Positions 1 through 15,425 of a DNA stretch of 64,000 nucleotides are shown in pieces. Numbering within the stretch: the first letter of the stretch is position 1; each line of letters opens with the position of its first letter. The notes below the pieces were generated by a model, which ran no database searches, had not been told where the DNA came from, and saw only the letters and a list, made by a program, of their open reading frames with translations. The stretch is from the NCBI RefSeq assembly GCF_008831285.2, contig NC_045149.1, forward strand, positions 19,853,035-19,917,034, given 5' to 3'. This DNA comes from Nymphaea colorata. Taxonomy: Eukaryota; Streptophyta; Magnoliopsida; Nymphaeales; Nymphaeaceae. The position numbers and the translations under genes were made by a program.

Positions 1-360
1 AAAGTGGAAACCTTTGATTCCACCTCATCCTAATCAACCTCTCAGAATCCATTTCCCTCTGAAAAATGAAAGTTAAGATCAACCCGGGTGGGAAATGCAT
101 CATGTAAAAGGCAGTTCCCACTGCATGCATTAAGAAGCCAAACAATCCAAATTCGATTGCATATATAACTTTTAGTTTCATGTAAAGATTAATGATCTTC
201 ACTGTACCAAAAGTAATCAATCGCCGCGTCTTACCAGGACAACACGAAGGCTGCAAATCAGATGCAACAGGAGACACTTTTCTGCATTGCCAACTTCCCA
301 AATAATCCTGGTTTTCTTTTTTAGATAAACTGTTCTCTTTCCTAACAGTAAATGAAGAAT
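1..360. other. 3' flank of the small gene; no other gene seen
   Basis: This stretch lies downstream of the minus-strand gene that ends at 361. It is AT-rich and has no frame with recognisable protein content on either strand. It probably holds the 3' untranslated region of that gene, but I cannot place a polyadenylation site with confidence. Confidence 0.4.
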
Positions 361-784
361 CTAATCAGGAAAGATGACTGCGTTGCGTTTCACCTGGAGC
401 AGACGGTTCTCCAGCGAGGCGATGCGGTCCAACAGAGAGCCCTTCTGCTGCACCTCCTGAACCGCGGAAGACAGAGTCCTTTGGTGGTGCGCTCGAGAGC
501 TCTGCGTCGAGCTTTCCCGCTCCCGCTCGCCTCTCGAGCCTCGCTGCTGCGTCTGCCTTTGCTTCTGCTTCTCTTCCAAACGTCTCATCTGAGCCAACAC
601 AAGATTCGTTTGATCAGAAGGCGGAAGGAGTATCCAAGAAAAACGAACAATGGGATATTGTTATTTTCGGATTTTGTTTTCTTACCAGATAATCGAGTCG
701 TTCCAATCTTGGAATAATTGGAGTGAATGTCTTGAACCTCTCATCTTCCTCCCTCCCTTCACGTTTCTCGCCGTCGTTTGCCAT
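361..784 (-). CDS. Small charged coiled-coil-like protein, 108 aa, function unknown
   Basis: I do not recognise this gene. Exon 1 is 784-686 (ATG at 784, 33 codons) and ends at a GTAAG donor. Exon 2 is 588-361 and begins after an AG acceptor at 590-589. The frame joins in phase 0 and gives 108 residues. The N-terminal third is acidic and basic (MANDGEKREGREEDERF), followed by a conserved-looking patch with TPIIPRLERLDYL. The middle is rich in Q, R, E and S (about residues 38-65). The C-terminal ~35 residues have leucine/isoleucine spacing suited to a short coiled coil (SLLDRIASLENRLLQ). There is no signal peptide or membrane segment. A tidy intron, a good start codon and non-random composition support a real gene. 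A single-exon reading from a non-ATG codon at 600 is less likely. Confidence 0.62.
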
Positions 785-2640
785 TTTTGGTGGGGCGAAT
801 CCAGATGGGTAGGTTATTTGTGGGGTGAAACGGCCAGTCCCCTACTTATCCCGATATTCCCCGGCGGTGGGAGGTGCGATCTCCAGGGATATCTCATTTA
901 TCTGGATAAGCGGGCTTGTCAGGAGACCACTCCAGAGATTACAGCGTGAAAACTTCACAATCTTTTGAACCACACTGATCAAAGATTCACGAGTATAAAA
1001 AATTTCGAGAAACGAGGCGCCATGCACAGTTTTTCTTTCATAAAAACTGTTTTACGACGAGCATTAAAAATTTTGGAAATTACTAAAAGTTCGTGTTAGC
1101 TGTTAACACCTTGTGCCGATGCACGTCGGCATCTGCCATCACGGATTATTCATCTTTTTTTTGGACCTTAGCTTGATGAAGCATAGATATGCTTTTTGCC
1201 AAACTTTTTTGAACATTTAGGCCAAAAATATGTACGGGTGGGTGTAACTTCACGGGAACTCAAAATAGTTCAATCGTTCAAAAGAGATCTAGAAAAAGTA
1301 AATAACAATTGTAAAGTTTCAAAATAACAATATATGGAGCAGAAGCTAAGTGCATGACTTTAAGCATAAATTTACTAATCTAAGTAACCATGCCACTGAA
1401 TTTACTAATCTCATAAGGACATTCCCCTGCTTGAAACCTCTAATATGTATAAGTGAATCTTGAAAAAAACAACCATAAGTTTAAGATTAAAAAAAAAAAT
1501 CATGTTAGTAGAGATTGATGTTCTTAAGAATTCAATATAGTGCATCAAAATGGAGAAAATTTTTTAAGGTTGCTTAATGTTAATAGACTAAGAGTTGTGC
1601 TAAATGAGCTTAACAATGTAAATTGTAACGATTAAGCTCACTTCCATAATAGGCTTGGCCATTGGTTTGGTTGATCACAATTCACCCTCTAACAGCTTTG
1701 GTTCCAATGCAAAAAGATAAGAATTAGAACAACAAAGCATTTAGCAACTCTTTATAAGTCTTCAAAGATTCTTAGATACTAAACTACATTTTTTAATAGG
1801 TATTATTGCAATTCACCCCTCTTAAGATATATGTGTATTTGTATGTGTACGTGGAACCATAAGTCTGAGTATTAAACCAGTTATGATACCACTATAACAA
1901 CACAACGTACTCTTACATCGAGCTCAAGTGCCTTGTTCGACGAATCCCAACCCACTTGTTAACAGCTTCAGTTCCAACCCCAAAAATTAGGAACACAACA
2001 ATCAATTACTCAACAACCCTTTTGATAAGTTCTCAAAGATTTCTCATCATCTTAAATGTAAGACTAAACTTTGTAGTGATGAATATTACCAACGTAAAAG
2101 GAAAACTGTTGTTAACTACTAATCCTAATATTGTTAAGGTTAATATAATACTTGGAAGTATGAAATATTTTACCAATGGCATGTTAATGCTAAGAACATC
2201 TTCAAGAAGATATGTTATTTATTGGATTACATATTTCACATATACGTATACCATTTCATATGTTCAAATGTTTCAAAATTTGAAAGATCAACAAGGTTTC
2301 TCCCACTGGATTTTCCTGGCAATATTTGATGGCAGAAATTGTTGGCAAGAGAGAAGAGAATATCTTTCGAGAGATACAATTTTTGTAGATGGTTGAGATT
2401 TTCCTTCCCGAGGAAGAGATTCTTCAGCCAAACGTCACGTGCAACCGAGCCGTGTCACGTGCGACCCGCGGTGGGTGCACTCGTGTAGCCCGTGCCCATG
2501 CACGGGATGCTCGCCTTCAACACTGAAGGAGGTAATGCTCCAAGCGGACTTTGTCTTTCTGGATCTGATCTCCTCCACAATTTGGAACCGAGAAGAATCA
2601 CTTGTTTGAATAATCTACGAGCACTTTCTTGCCGATTTTC
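785..2640. other. Intergenic region, AT-rich, no gene recognised
   Basis: The first ~250 bases upstream of 784 should contain the promoter and leader of the small gene. The remainder is AT-rich and lacks coding signal. The 146-codon open frame at 1956-2396 has the composition of AT-rich non-coding DNA and matches no family I know. Confidence 0.45.
1687..2085. repeat. Degenerate direct repeat, two copies about 270 bp apart
   Basis: Roughly 100 bp near 1687-1790 (AACAGCTTTGGTTCCAAT... to ...AGATACTAAACT) resembles 1961-2070 (AACAGCTTCAGTTCCAAC... to ...AGACTAAACTTT). Both share the blocks for 'AACTC/ACCC..TTATAAGT/TGATAAGT' and 'TCAAAGATT'. They read as diverged copies of one segment. The origin is unknown; a decayed element is possible. 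Confidence 0.4.
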
Positions 2641-2863
2641 TTCAGATTGAGGTCATCATGAATCGGATCTATCCAAATCAAAATCCAGAGAAAATGGACC
2701 TTTTAGTTTGATATCGGTCTTAAGATCTACCTGTCTGAGTTTTTTTTTTTTTGTTTCAGATTGAGGTCATTATGAATCGGATCCAAATCAAAATCCAGAG
2801 AAAATGGACCTTTTAGTTTGATATCGGTCTTAAGGTCTACCTGTCTGAGTTTTTTTTTTTTTT
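2641..2863. repeat. Tandem duplication of a ~112 bp unit
   Basis: Two adjacent copies, 2641-2754 and 2755-2863, each start TTCAGATTGAGGTCAT and end in CTGAG followed by a run of T. They differ only by a 4-base indel (CTAT missing from copy 2), a few substitutions and the T-tract length. High identity indicates a recent duplication. The T tracts at the junctions may have promoted it. Confidence 0.9.
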
Positions 2864-3625
2864 GTTGGGCAAATCTCTAAAATGCATGCCTTTTTCCTTT
2901 AATTGTTTTACTAAAACTTTCCCAAAATAATGCTCAAGTTTCGATGGAATAATAAAAACGCACCGTTATAGGTTTCATTTTTTTAATTAACATTCTAAGT
3001 TACATACAAAACGCGCACTAAAATTAAAGGAATTCAAACTCTTAAAAGTTCACATGCTGACTATCTTCTTCAAAAAAAGGTTAGGTAAGGAGAAAAAAAT
3101 AACACCCAATTAAAGAATTGAGTTAGATTCAAATTTAGGAAGGAACATCTGATCAGACTTGGATTCAATTTTAAACAAATAACTAATCGGAATCAGATTC
3201 GGATTCAGTTTTAAGTATCCTATGTCTAATATCCATACATTTTTAAAACTTGGTACTTACTATTTGCATTCGGTTGTGTGTTTAAAAGTATAATTAAGAT
3301 TCAGTTTTGAGTTTAACAGCCAGATTCGGATTGATCGGATTGTGAATTTAAGAGTCTGATTATGATAGTCTGAATTTGAATATGTGAACGTCTAATAAAT
3401 TGGATATGATAAGATCGAATCCATCCATTGACATTTCTAAAAGAAAAAATAAGTAACTTTTTGGCAGGAAGTGAGAAAATTGAAGAACCGATGTTTATTA
3501 GCAGAGCAAGAACAGAGCAGGAACAACTACTTATTGAAGACAAGATGAAGAGAGAATCATCCAGATCGCTCTACCGGCAAGGCTTCTTCCTTGCCAAAAA
3601 AATAAGGGCAGCAGAGCACCGCCCC
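2864..3625. other. Region downstream of the carrier gene; no gene recognised
   Basis: AT-rich sequence with several near-repeats of GATTCGGATT/AGATTCGGATT between about 3120 and 3420. No frame shows a recognisable protein. The end nearest 3625 should hold the 3' untranslated region of the minus-strand carrier gene. Confidence 0.4.
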
Positions 3626-4623
3626 TCATCCCAGGCTGGACCTCGTCAACTCATAAGCAAGAAAGCATGCAGCATTCGCCGGAATGCTTCTCACCATGGC
3701 CGGTCCGAACCCTCTGTACAGGCCCTTCACCCCTTCAGACCTCAGGATCTTCTTGAAGGCATCCATGGAGCCAGAGTACTTAGGATTCTTGTAGTCGTCA
3801 ACCTGAATCACGCTTTTGACAACATCTGTGGGATAAACTGCTAGCCAGAAGGAAGCGCCGCCCAGACCGCCGGCGAGCATCAGCGACCCCTGCCCGAGCT
3901 TGGACGTGTCCTTGCCGCCGGCGAGAGATTGCTTGAGCAGTTCGTACGTCCCGAACAGGACGGCGTTGCCGGGGACCTCCCTCGCCAAGGTCGGTACGAG
4001 CCCTTTGAAGAGACCCACCATGCCGCCTTCGGATCTCAGGACGTGCCGGGCGACGTCCATTGGGCCGCCATACTTGACGGCAGCCGAGCCTGCAGCCGAA
4101 GCCAAGGCACTCTGCGCCTGCAACCTGGATTTTACGGATTGGGAATCAGAAAATCCTGCGATGCTCTATCGAGATGCTCGAAAATAGGCACAGAAACATG
4201 AAGCTTGGGGAAAATGGTGACAGAGACTTGCCTGCATTTGATCAACTCAGTTGGGCATGCTAGAAATGAGACTGCAACTCCGGCACCCAGACCACAGATC
4301 ATCTGCTGGCCGATGGTCAGTGGTGCGCCGGGCTCAGACCGGAGAAGGGACTCCATCTGACCCCTGACTGAGAAGAGAACTGCATTGAATGCGGCTACAG
4401 TAGCAAGAGGAACTCCCATGCCCTTGTACAGGCCTCTAGGCCCCTCTGCAGTCAGAGTCTTCTTGACGGCATCCATGGCACCGGCGTACTTGGGAGGTTG
4501 GCCTGGAAGAGGTGCCGGCTGGCTCTGGAGCTTCACCTTTACGGTGTCAAATGGGTGACCGACGATCAGCTGTGCAGCCCCTCCGATCGTCCCAGCAGTC
4601 AAGTCCTTGGCAACGTCCGCCAT
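3626..4623 (-). CDS. BOU: Mitochondrial carnitine/acylcarnitine carrier-like protein (BOU type)
   Basis: This is a six-helix inner mitochondrial membrane carrier of the SLC25 family. Exon 1 is 4623-4232 and exon 2 is 4124-3626, together encoding 296 residues. Arabidopsis BOU (A BOUT DE SOUFFLE) is about the same length and I recognise near-identical stretches, for example the C-terminal NAACFLAYELTRSSLG. The three carrier signatures are visible: HPFDTVK (about residues 23-29), CPTELIK (about 123-129) and YPTDVVK (about 228-234), each followed by the usual basic and Q-containing tail. In Arabidopsis BOU is linked to photorespiration and seedling growth in light; the exact substrate is still debated. 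The single 107-bp intron (4231-4125) splits the arginine after KC and starts with GC instead of GT. The start codon fits because translation begins MADVAKDLTAGT, as in the family. Confidence 0.95.
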
Positions 4624-7600
4624 GGATGAATAAACGGGGTAACACGCACTATCTGATTCTCTGATGTGGGATCTGCAAGAACAGAAGCGTTTAACAAGAA
4701 CAAGAGCTTATCATTCTTGAATCCTGAAGTTTATGACGGATCAGAAAACAAGCACCTCTCTAAGGTTAAATCTGAATTGCATGAGGAGGACAACATTGAT
4801 GAATCCATCATTATCAGCAGAGTCAAATGCACTACTACTACGAAAAATTTATGATGCAGACGCTACGAATTGTTTGGAAGCTCCCTATCAACTAGAATGT
4901 AATGCATCAAAACTCGAAAGTTGTATTATCAAGATGAGTAGTTAGTACCTACAAACATCAAACTAAAGACGGAACTTTCATTAATGTACCAATCCAATCA
5001 ACTACACTACCCCTCGAAACAAATTTTGGTGGTACTGGCACTCCCAAAACATCCAACAGCAATCTTTCCATTGCCTAGAACATCTTGTTCCCAAAAGTGC
5101 TTCAGAGTCTTAGGGAATATTTAAAGGGAGAAAAGACCTGCCTTTGCAACAACTCCATTCGAGCTGACCTGAGGGAGAGTGGCAGTTTAAGCTCCCCGTC
5201 AGTTTTTAACCAAAAAGTATAAATTGTAAAATCTTTCTCGAGTCCTCCGACTCACTTGAGATGTTAAAAAACTAGTTTAGATCATGACTGCTGGCTTTCT
5301 TGTGCTTAGCTGCAAGTTTTATTGGGCTTTTATTATTTTCAACCTTATATATATACATATATATGTACACCGAAAAGATAAAAAAAATCCTTAGGTTTCA
5401 TGGTGCATACGCACTCACTCACGTCAGTCCACGTGCAGTGCATTTGGTATGCAACAGAGAAGACAATAATATGAACCATGACGATAAGGACAGTTGAGCA
5501 TTTTCCGAACATAGCCTCATTTTTACTAAGTATCATGACTATGGTGAAGCTAACGATGGTCTAAGGTACCCAAAGCAGCGACGACTTGGATGGATCCTAC
5601 GGGCACCAACCATCATCTGCACAAGTCTAAGCTGCTGCAGAAGTTCGCGTGGATTCGCTAGTTAGAGAGCTTCTTTGCCTTAGAAATACAAAAGGTAATA
5701 AGAAAACAGCGAACTCATCGATCAGAGTGAGTGAACTTCTTTTGAAACCTCCAGGTTCTTGTGAGGCGTGCGCCCTCACGTCCTTACTGGCCACTGGAGT
5801 CTTGGATCAATGGCGATTCTTGGATCGCCGGCCACAAACCGGTTGTGGCCGGAGTCCCGTTGCGGCTCTCACAAGCTTCACGGAACACGCAACCAATAAT
5901 GCAACTCCGATCGAATCGAGTACCAAGTACGTTTCATCTCCGCTTGGTAGATCTTTTCTTCTCTCTTGAAAAAAGAATGGCGATTAGCTCAATGATTTTC
6001 ACAGACACGAAGACTACTCGGAGAAACTAAAAGCTTGTTTATCTTACTATACTGAAATGATCTTTCTCAGTTAGCAGAATGTCGAATGGATCTTTGTGAA
6101 AAGAAATGACCGATCTGCTCGGCCACTTCTAAGGAAGTTTCCGTCACATAGACAAGTGAAGATTCGGACGAACTGGGGAGCAAAGGCGAGAAGCAATTTC
6201 CCTTCCTGCTCTCCGCCGCCATTTTGTAGTTTTGTTCTCACGGTGAAACCCGCTATTCTACCATCTATCTGGGCTCAAGATTCACCGCTTGCCCCAGCGT
6301 CTTGCGACGTGGATAAATCTTACCAGGAAGGAGAATGCTAGAGATGAGCGCCATCCCCAGAACGAAATGATCCTTCTTTTTCAAAGAAGACGCATAGATG
6401 ACAGTAATGCCTCTGTGAAAAAAGAAAGAAGGAAGGAGTTGCTCTGCTCACCTTGGGAACTTGAAGTACAGGAGATTTGATCAATTCTCTGCCCCCTTTC
6501 CTGCCCTTGTCTTCAATAGTCACGATATCAATACCAAGAAGGTGTAGTTTTCCCCTTGCCCAGACCATAGATTTGAGAGAGCTTGGCTGTAGTATGTGGA
6601 AGCTCATGTCATTATATATTGTTGCCCTGCACTACTTCTGAAACGAATGTGACTAATAATGTGAGGCCTCTGTTCAGTGGAGCAGGAATGGGCAGGAGCC
6701 AAATTTCATTAATAGTCATCTTTTCCTTTTGAGGCCTACTTTTTGCACTTAATTGAAAGAATAGCGGTCACGTTGGTGTTGCTTCTTCTGCAAATGGAGA
6801 CCTCAAGTTAGAAAAAAATGGCGGAAACTTTTCTGGTTTTAAGGTCCAAGAATGCATTGGTATCTAGTGAGGAGATAATGCACCATCAACTCAGCACAAA
6901 GACATACATTCAATTGAACTGGTGATGGGTTTCTGTCTACCCCACCAACCCCATTGGTTATGTTTTTTTTTTTTTTTAACTTAAAAAGCAATTTTCACTT
7001 CATTTTTTGTTAACATGAATTTGGTATATTCTCATTAAAACTTATATTATAAGAAGCAAAGTAGATTTGGGTATTAGCCAGACTCCACTGGAAAGGCAAT
7101 TTGATTATTATAAAGTATTATAGCATTTCACTATCATAAGTTAAATGCCGTAATAAATGACATAGGTTCCCATGTTTCATCTTTTGTGGAAGTTTATTAA
7201 ATTTGGAAAAGACATTTCAATCAATTATGCAAAAGTAATTCTCATCATTTCCCTTAAAAGACGAGTCTAGTATTTAGGTAATTTCAGGCCTTAACTCGCC
7301 CCTATGTTAGTTCTCTAAAATATAATTTGTGCCAGAAAGTGAGGAAAAATGGAAAACAGGAAGGAGCCTTCTTTGGAATAAAACAAAATGAGGGCCCTTG
7401 GGTAGAAATTTCTCTCAACTTTACCAACAGCCCCACCCCCAAAGGTGCTTCTGTCGCACCAATAGCAATTCAAATTGAAGTCATCCATCCAATGGGGACA
7501 AAGGATATATTATAATTGATTTAATTTTTTTTTTTCTCATTTTACAATACTTCATTTACAATTTTTCTCTTTTGATTATACGAAATTGGTGTGCGGTGAT

Positions 7601-7916
7601 GTGCTTAAAATTCTTGTTCAATAGTTTCTTAATTTTTCTCTTCATATGTTATTGTTCTTTTGCGCCCCTAGAATACTTGAAATGGTCTCCTAACTTTTTA
7701 TTATTTTTTGCCTCCGCATGTGCCTGAGATTCTTCTTTGGGAAGTTGTATGCACATTGAAACGTGTGCGACGTCTAAGAACCCTTCACAAGTCTGGCTTA
7801 GACTATGTCTTTTTCTCTTAAATCCGTCGAAGTGTCTTCTCCTCCATTTCCTCGATATACATTAGACTGTATCTGTGACAAGTTCTGTGGAGATTTCTGG
7901 TTCTTTGGCCCGAGTA
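4624..7916. other. Intergenic region between carrier gene and repeat cluster; no firm gene
   Basis: The leader and promoter of the minus-strand carrier gene should lie just above 4623. Further right I see open frames of up to ~106 codons (for example 5649-5969 plus and 6338-6607 minus), but none has family-like content or a convincing exon chain. Near 6962-6980 is a T run, and 6990-7320 is AT-rich. Confidence 0.4.
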
Positions 7917-8310
7917 GAGCCTTCAGAATTCTTGTTATAAGTTAACTTACTGCTGCTTTTTGATTCATCATTAGACAGATCGTCTTTTGAATCACCAGCA
8001 TAAAAATGACTGCTGCTTTTTTATTCATCATTAGACAGATCGTCTTTTGAATCACCAGCATAAAAATTACTGCTGCTTTTTTATTCATCATTAGACAGAT
8101 CGTCTTTTGAATCACCAGCATAAAAGAGAGCGGAGCCTTCAGAATTCTTTATTATAAGTTAACTTCTTGCTGATTTTCGATTCATCATTAGAGAGATTGT
8201 CTTTCGAATCACCAGCATAAAAGAGAGGGAAGCCTTCAGAATTCTTGTTATAAGTTAACTTACTGATGTTTTTTTTTATTCATCATTAGACAAATCGTCT
8301 TTTGAATCTG
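7917..8310. repeat. Tandem/interspersed degenerate repeats, first block
   Basis: A ~60-bp unit (GCTGCTTTTTTATTCATC... ATTAGACAGATCGTC... ATCACCAGCATAAAA) occurs three times in direct tandem at about 7950-8125 with almost no change. Longer, more diverged copies follow at about 8134-8225 and 8226-8308, preceded by GCCTTCAGAATTCTT and TATAAGTTAACTT. The first copy is also preceded by that block (7920-7950). So the ancestral unit was ~90-110 bp, and a 60-bp sub-unit was later amplified. Confidence 0.85.
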
Positions 8311-8698
8311 TTGGAGTGAAGGCAGCTGGAGTGAAGGCAGCGGATCGTTGTCTTATTCTTCTCAGCAGCGTCACCACCGGATGCTCTAGGATGAGTCTTC
8401 AGTTCTGATGGCAGAGGTGACAGAGATAGAAGAGGAAGTAGGAACTGATAGAATTTTTTGGGGTTTCCTTTTAAGGGGCTCTTCTCATGTAATCTTCTTG
8501 CAAAATCAAACCAAAACACCAAATGTTGCTGGATATAAATAGCCAGTTTCTTAGGCAGCAGCGGTTAGCGTGAAAGATTTTCAAGAATAGATTGAGATAA
8601 ATATGAACTTTATGTCAAGAGAACTTTTTAAGTAAATCTGTTGCAGTTAATAGATACCCGGATAGGGCTCAATGGCCACTATCCAACACAACCACCAA

Positions 8699-8893
8699 CA
8701 TAAAAGAGAGCGGAGCCTTCAGACTTCTTGTTATAAGCTAACTTGCTGCTGTTTTTCGATTCGTCATATCGTCTTTTGAATCACCAGCATAAAAAAAAGA
8801 GCAGAGCCTTCAGAATTCTTGTTATAAGTTAACTCGCTACTGTTTTTTTTATTCATCATTAGACAGATCGTCTTTTGAATCACCAGCATAAAA
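8699..8893. repeat. Degenerate repeats, second block of the same family
   Basis: Two more copies of the GAGCCTTCAGAATTCTTG / ATCGTCTTTTGAATCACCAG unit occur at about 8710-8795 and 8804-8893, separated from the first block by ~390 bp of unrelated sequence. They share small deletions relative to the first block (for example loss of the ATTAGACAG segment in the first of them). Confidence 0.8.
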
Positions 8894-10277
8894 GTGTGAT
8901 CGACTGGGGGGGGGGTTTCATTTCTACGTAGATTACTGGTTCTCTTTGCCTTCTGATCTTGTATGTGAGGACAAAGTACACATATTTTATGCTTCTCTTT
9001 GAATGAATGATGTCATTAAGCTAATGATGAGGACGATATGACCATTGATGAAAGGGACGCTTCTATGCTATGCAAGCAGGGTGGCCGTGAGCCCACCCAG
9101 ATTTTGACAAATAGCATGTTGCCTGCTATATATATGTATATTTTAGTTTTGATTTGGCATCTATAAAAATTTGGAAAACTGTATCAGGCTGAATTAAGCG
9201 ATAAAAAAGCCATAGTTGTCCGATGCATATTTTCGGGCCTTATCTATTTTGTTTTTACCTTTACTTTTTCGCTTTAATTTTTTAAATTTGAGAATATCTG
9301 ATAGAAGCCAACTCATGCTGACGCGAACGGAACGGAACGGACCAGTTGAGTTGAGGTACACGTACACGAAGCATGGCTTGAAGCACAAACCCGTCCCACC
9401 TGTCCCGGGGGGGTCGCTCGTGTCAAGGACAAGCGCGTTCCCATCCTCGTTTCGGACTGTACTGGCGAAGTCAGCAAAGATGGGCGACCCCCACCTTTGC
9501 TGGCGTTTGCCTTTTGTCGTCCTCCATTTCTGTAGTGTCGGTCCTTCTAGAGGGACTCGCTCTGGTCTTAAACGGCTGGCAGAACCAATGTTCCGCCTGA
9601 CCCTTTTCAAAAAGACGAAATTGTCCTTATCTTTTCTTTGCTTTCATTAATCAGATTTTCCAAATGGAACAATTTCTAAATACTTCACCAATTTATTTTA
9701 AAAAGCGAGGTAGAGACCGTGCGTGCTACATGAATTTATTTTAATCATTAAAACATATTTATAAAACACTTACATATTATTTCGTTTATCAAACAGACCC
9801 AAGACATGAACAAGGTGTTCACATATATTAATAACACTTAACATTAACAATATTAGCATATTGTTTTATTTATCTCTAAAATCATGTTGTGGACAAACCC
9901 ATTCATACTGGTATTCGCCAACCGTTTTCTTTTTTTTTTCTTTTTTCTTTTTTTTAAAGCGAACCATATATTGAATTTAATTTCTATATCTACTACTGCC
10001 TATAATTGTGTCCAATGCAGCTTATGTTTGGGGCGCTGGATATCCAAACCCAAAAGATGATCAGACAGAAGACCCGTATCCAAATTCATTGGACCCGGAT
10101 CAAAGACAGGCTCGCGATTTGGATAAAGGTTAGAACCTAATTTGGTAATTTCTCTTAAAATGGAGGGTGAAGGGAAGGGCAAATGGGTCCTTTGGCTCTT
10201 CACCCTGACGTGACTACAAATTAGCGGCCGTCTCTTCCCCTTCAACTCTCCCACCATTTTTTCCTTCGTTCAACTCA
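8894..10277. other. Upstream region of DGAT2; no gene recognised
   Basis: Contains a G run at 8905-8913, AT-rich sequence and a pyrimidine tract near 9925-9955. Open frames on both strands at 9194-9650 overlap each other and match no family I know. Promoter elements for DGAT2 should lie at the right end, but only a TATA-like site is visible. Confidence 0.4.
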
Positions 10278-10284
10278 TATATAA
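10278..10284 (+). promoter_or_regulatory. Candidate TATA box of DGAT2
   Basis: TATATAA lies 96 bp before the DGAT2 start codon and is followed by a pyrimidine-rich stretch typical of plant leaders. If transcription starts about 30 bp further on (near 10310), the leader would be about 70 bases and would begin close to a short upstream reading frame at 10313-10369. Confidence 0.4.
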
Positions 10285-10379
10285 TCTTTCTTCTCCTTCT
10301 TCTTCTCCGTTGATGAACGTTTCAGAAAGCAATTCTTTCTTCTCTCTTGTTCTTCAGCTCTCTCTGTGAAGGGAAGGAA

Positions 10380-15310
<4,931 letters not shown>

Positions 15311-15379
15311 TTTTCGCTTTTCTTGTACTTAAATGATGCAATGTGGAGATTGGTGGCGGCAAATGCCTTCAGATCTTAA

Positions 15380-15425
<46 letters not shown>

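Noticed and set aside
1956-2396. 146-codon open frame on the plus strand
   Set aside because: Composition is that of AT-rich intergenic DNA, it overlaps a degenerate repeat, and it shows no motif or family resemblance.
5990-6607. Possible small gene on the minus strand (ATG near 6222 with an MAAESRK start; frame from 6607 with a GTGAGC donor near 6449)
   Set aside because: The two pieces are in the wrong order for one simple model, the products match nothing known, and no continuous exon chain could be built.
9194-9650. Long overlapping open frames on both strands
   Set aside because: Two antiparallel frames cover the same DNA, neither has domain-like content, and no splice-linked neighbours were found.
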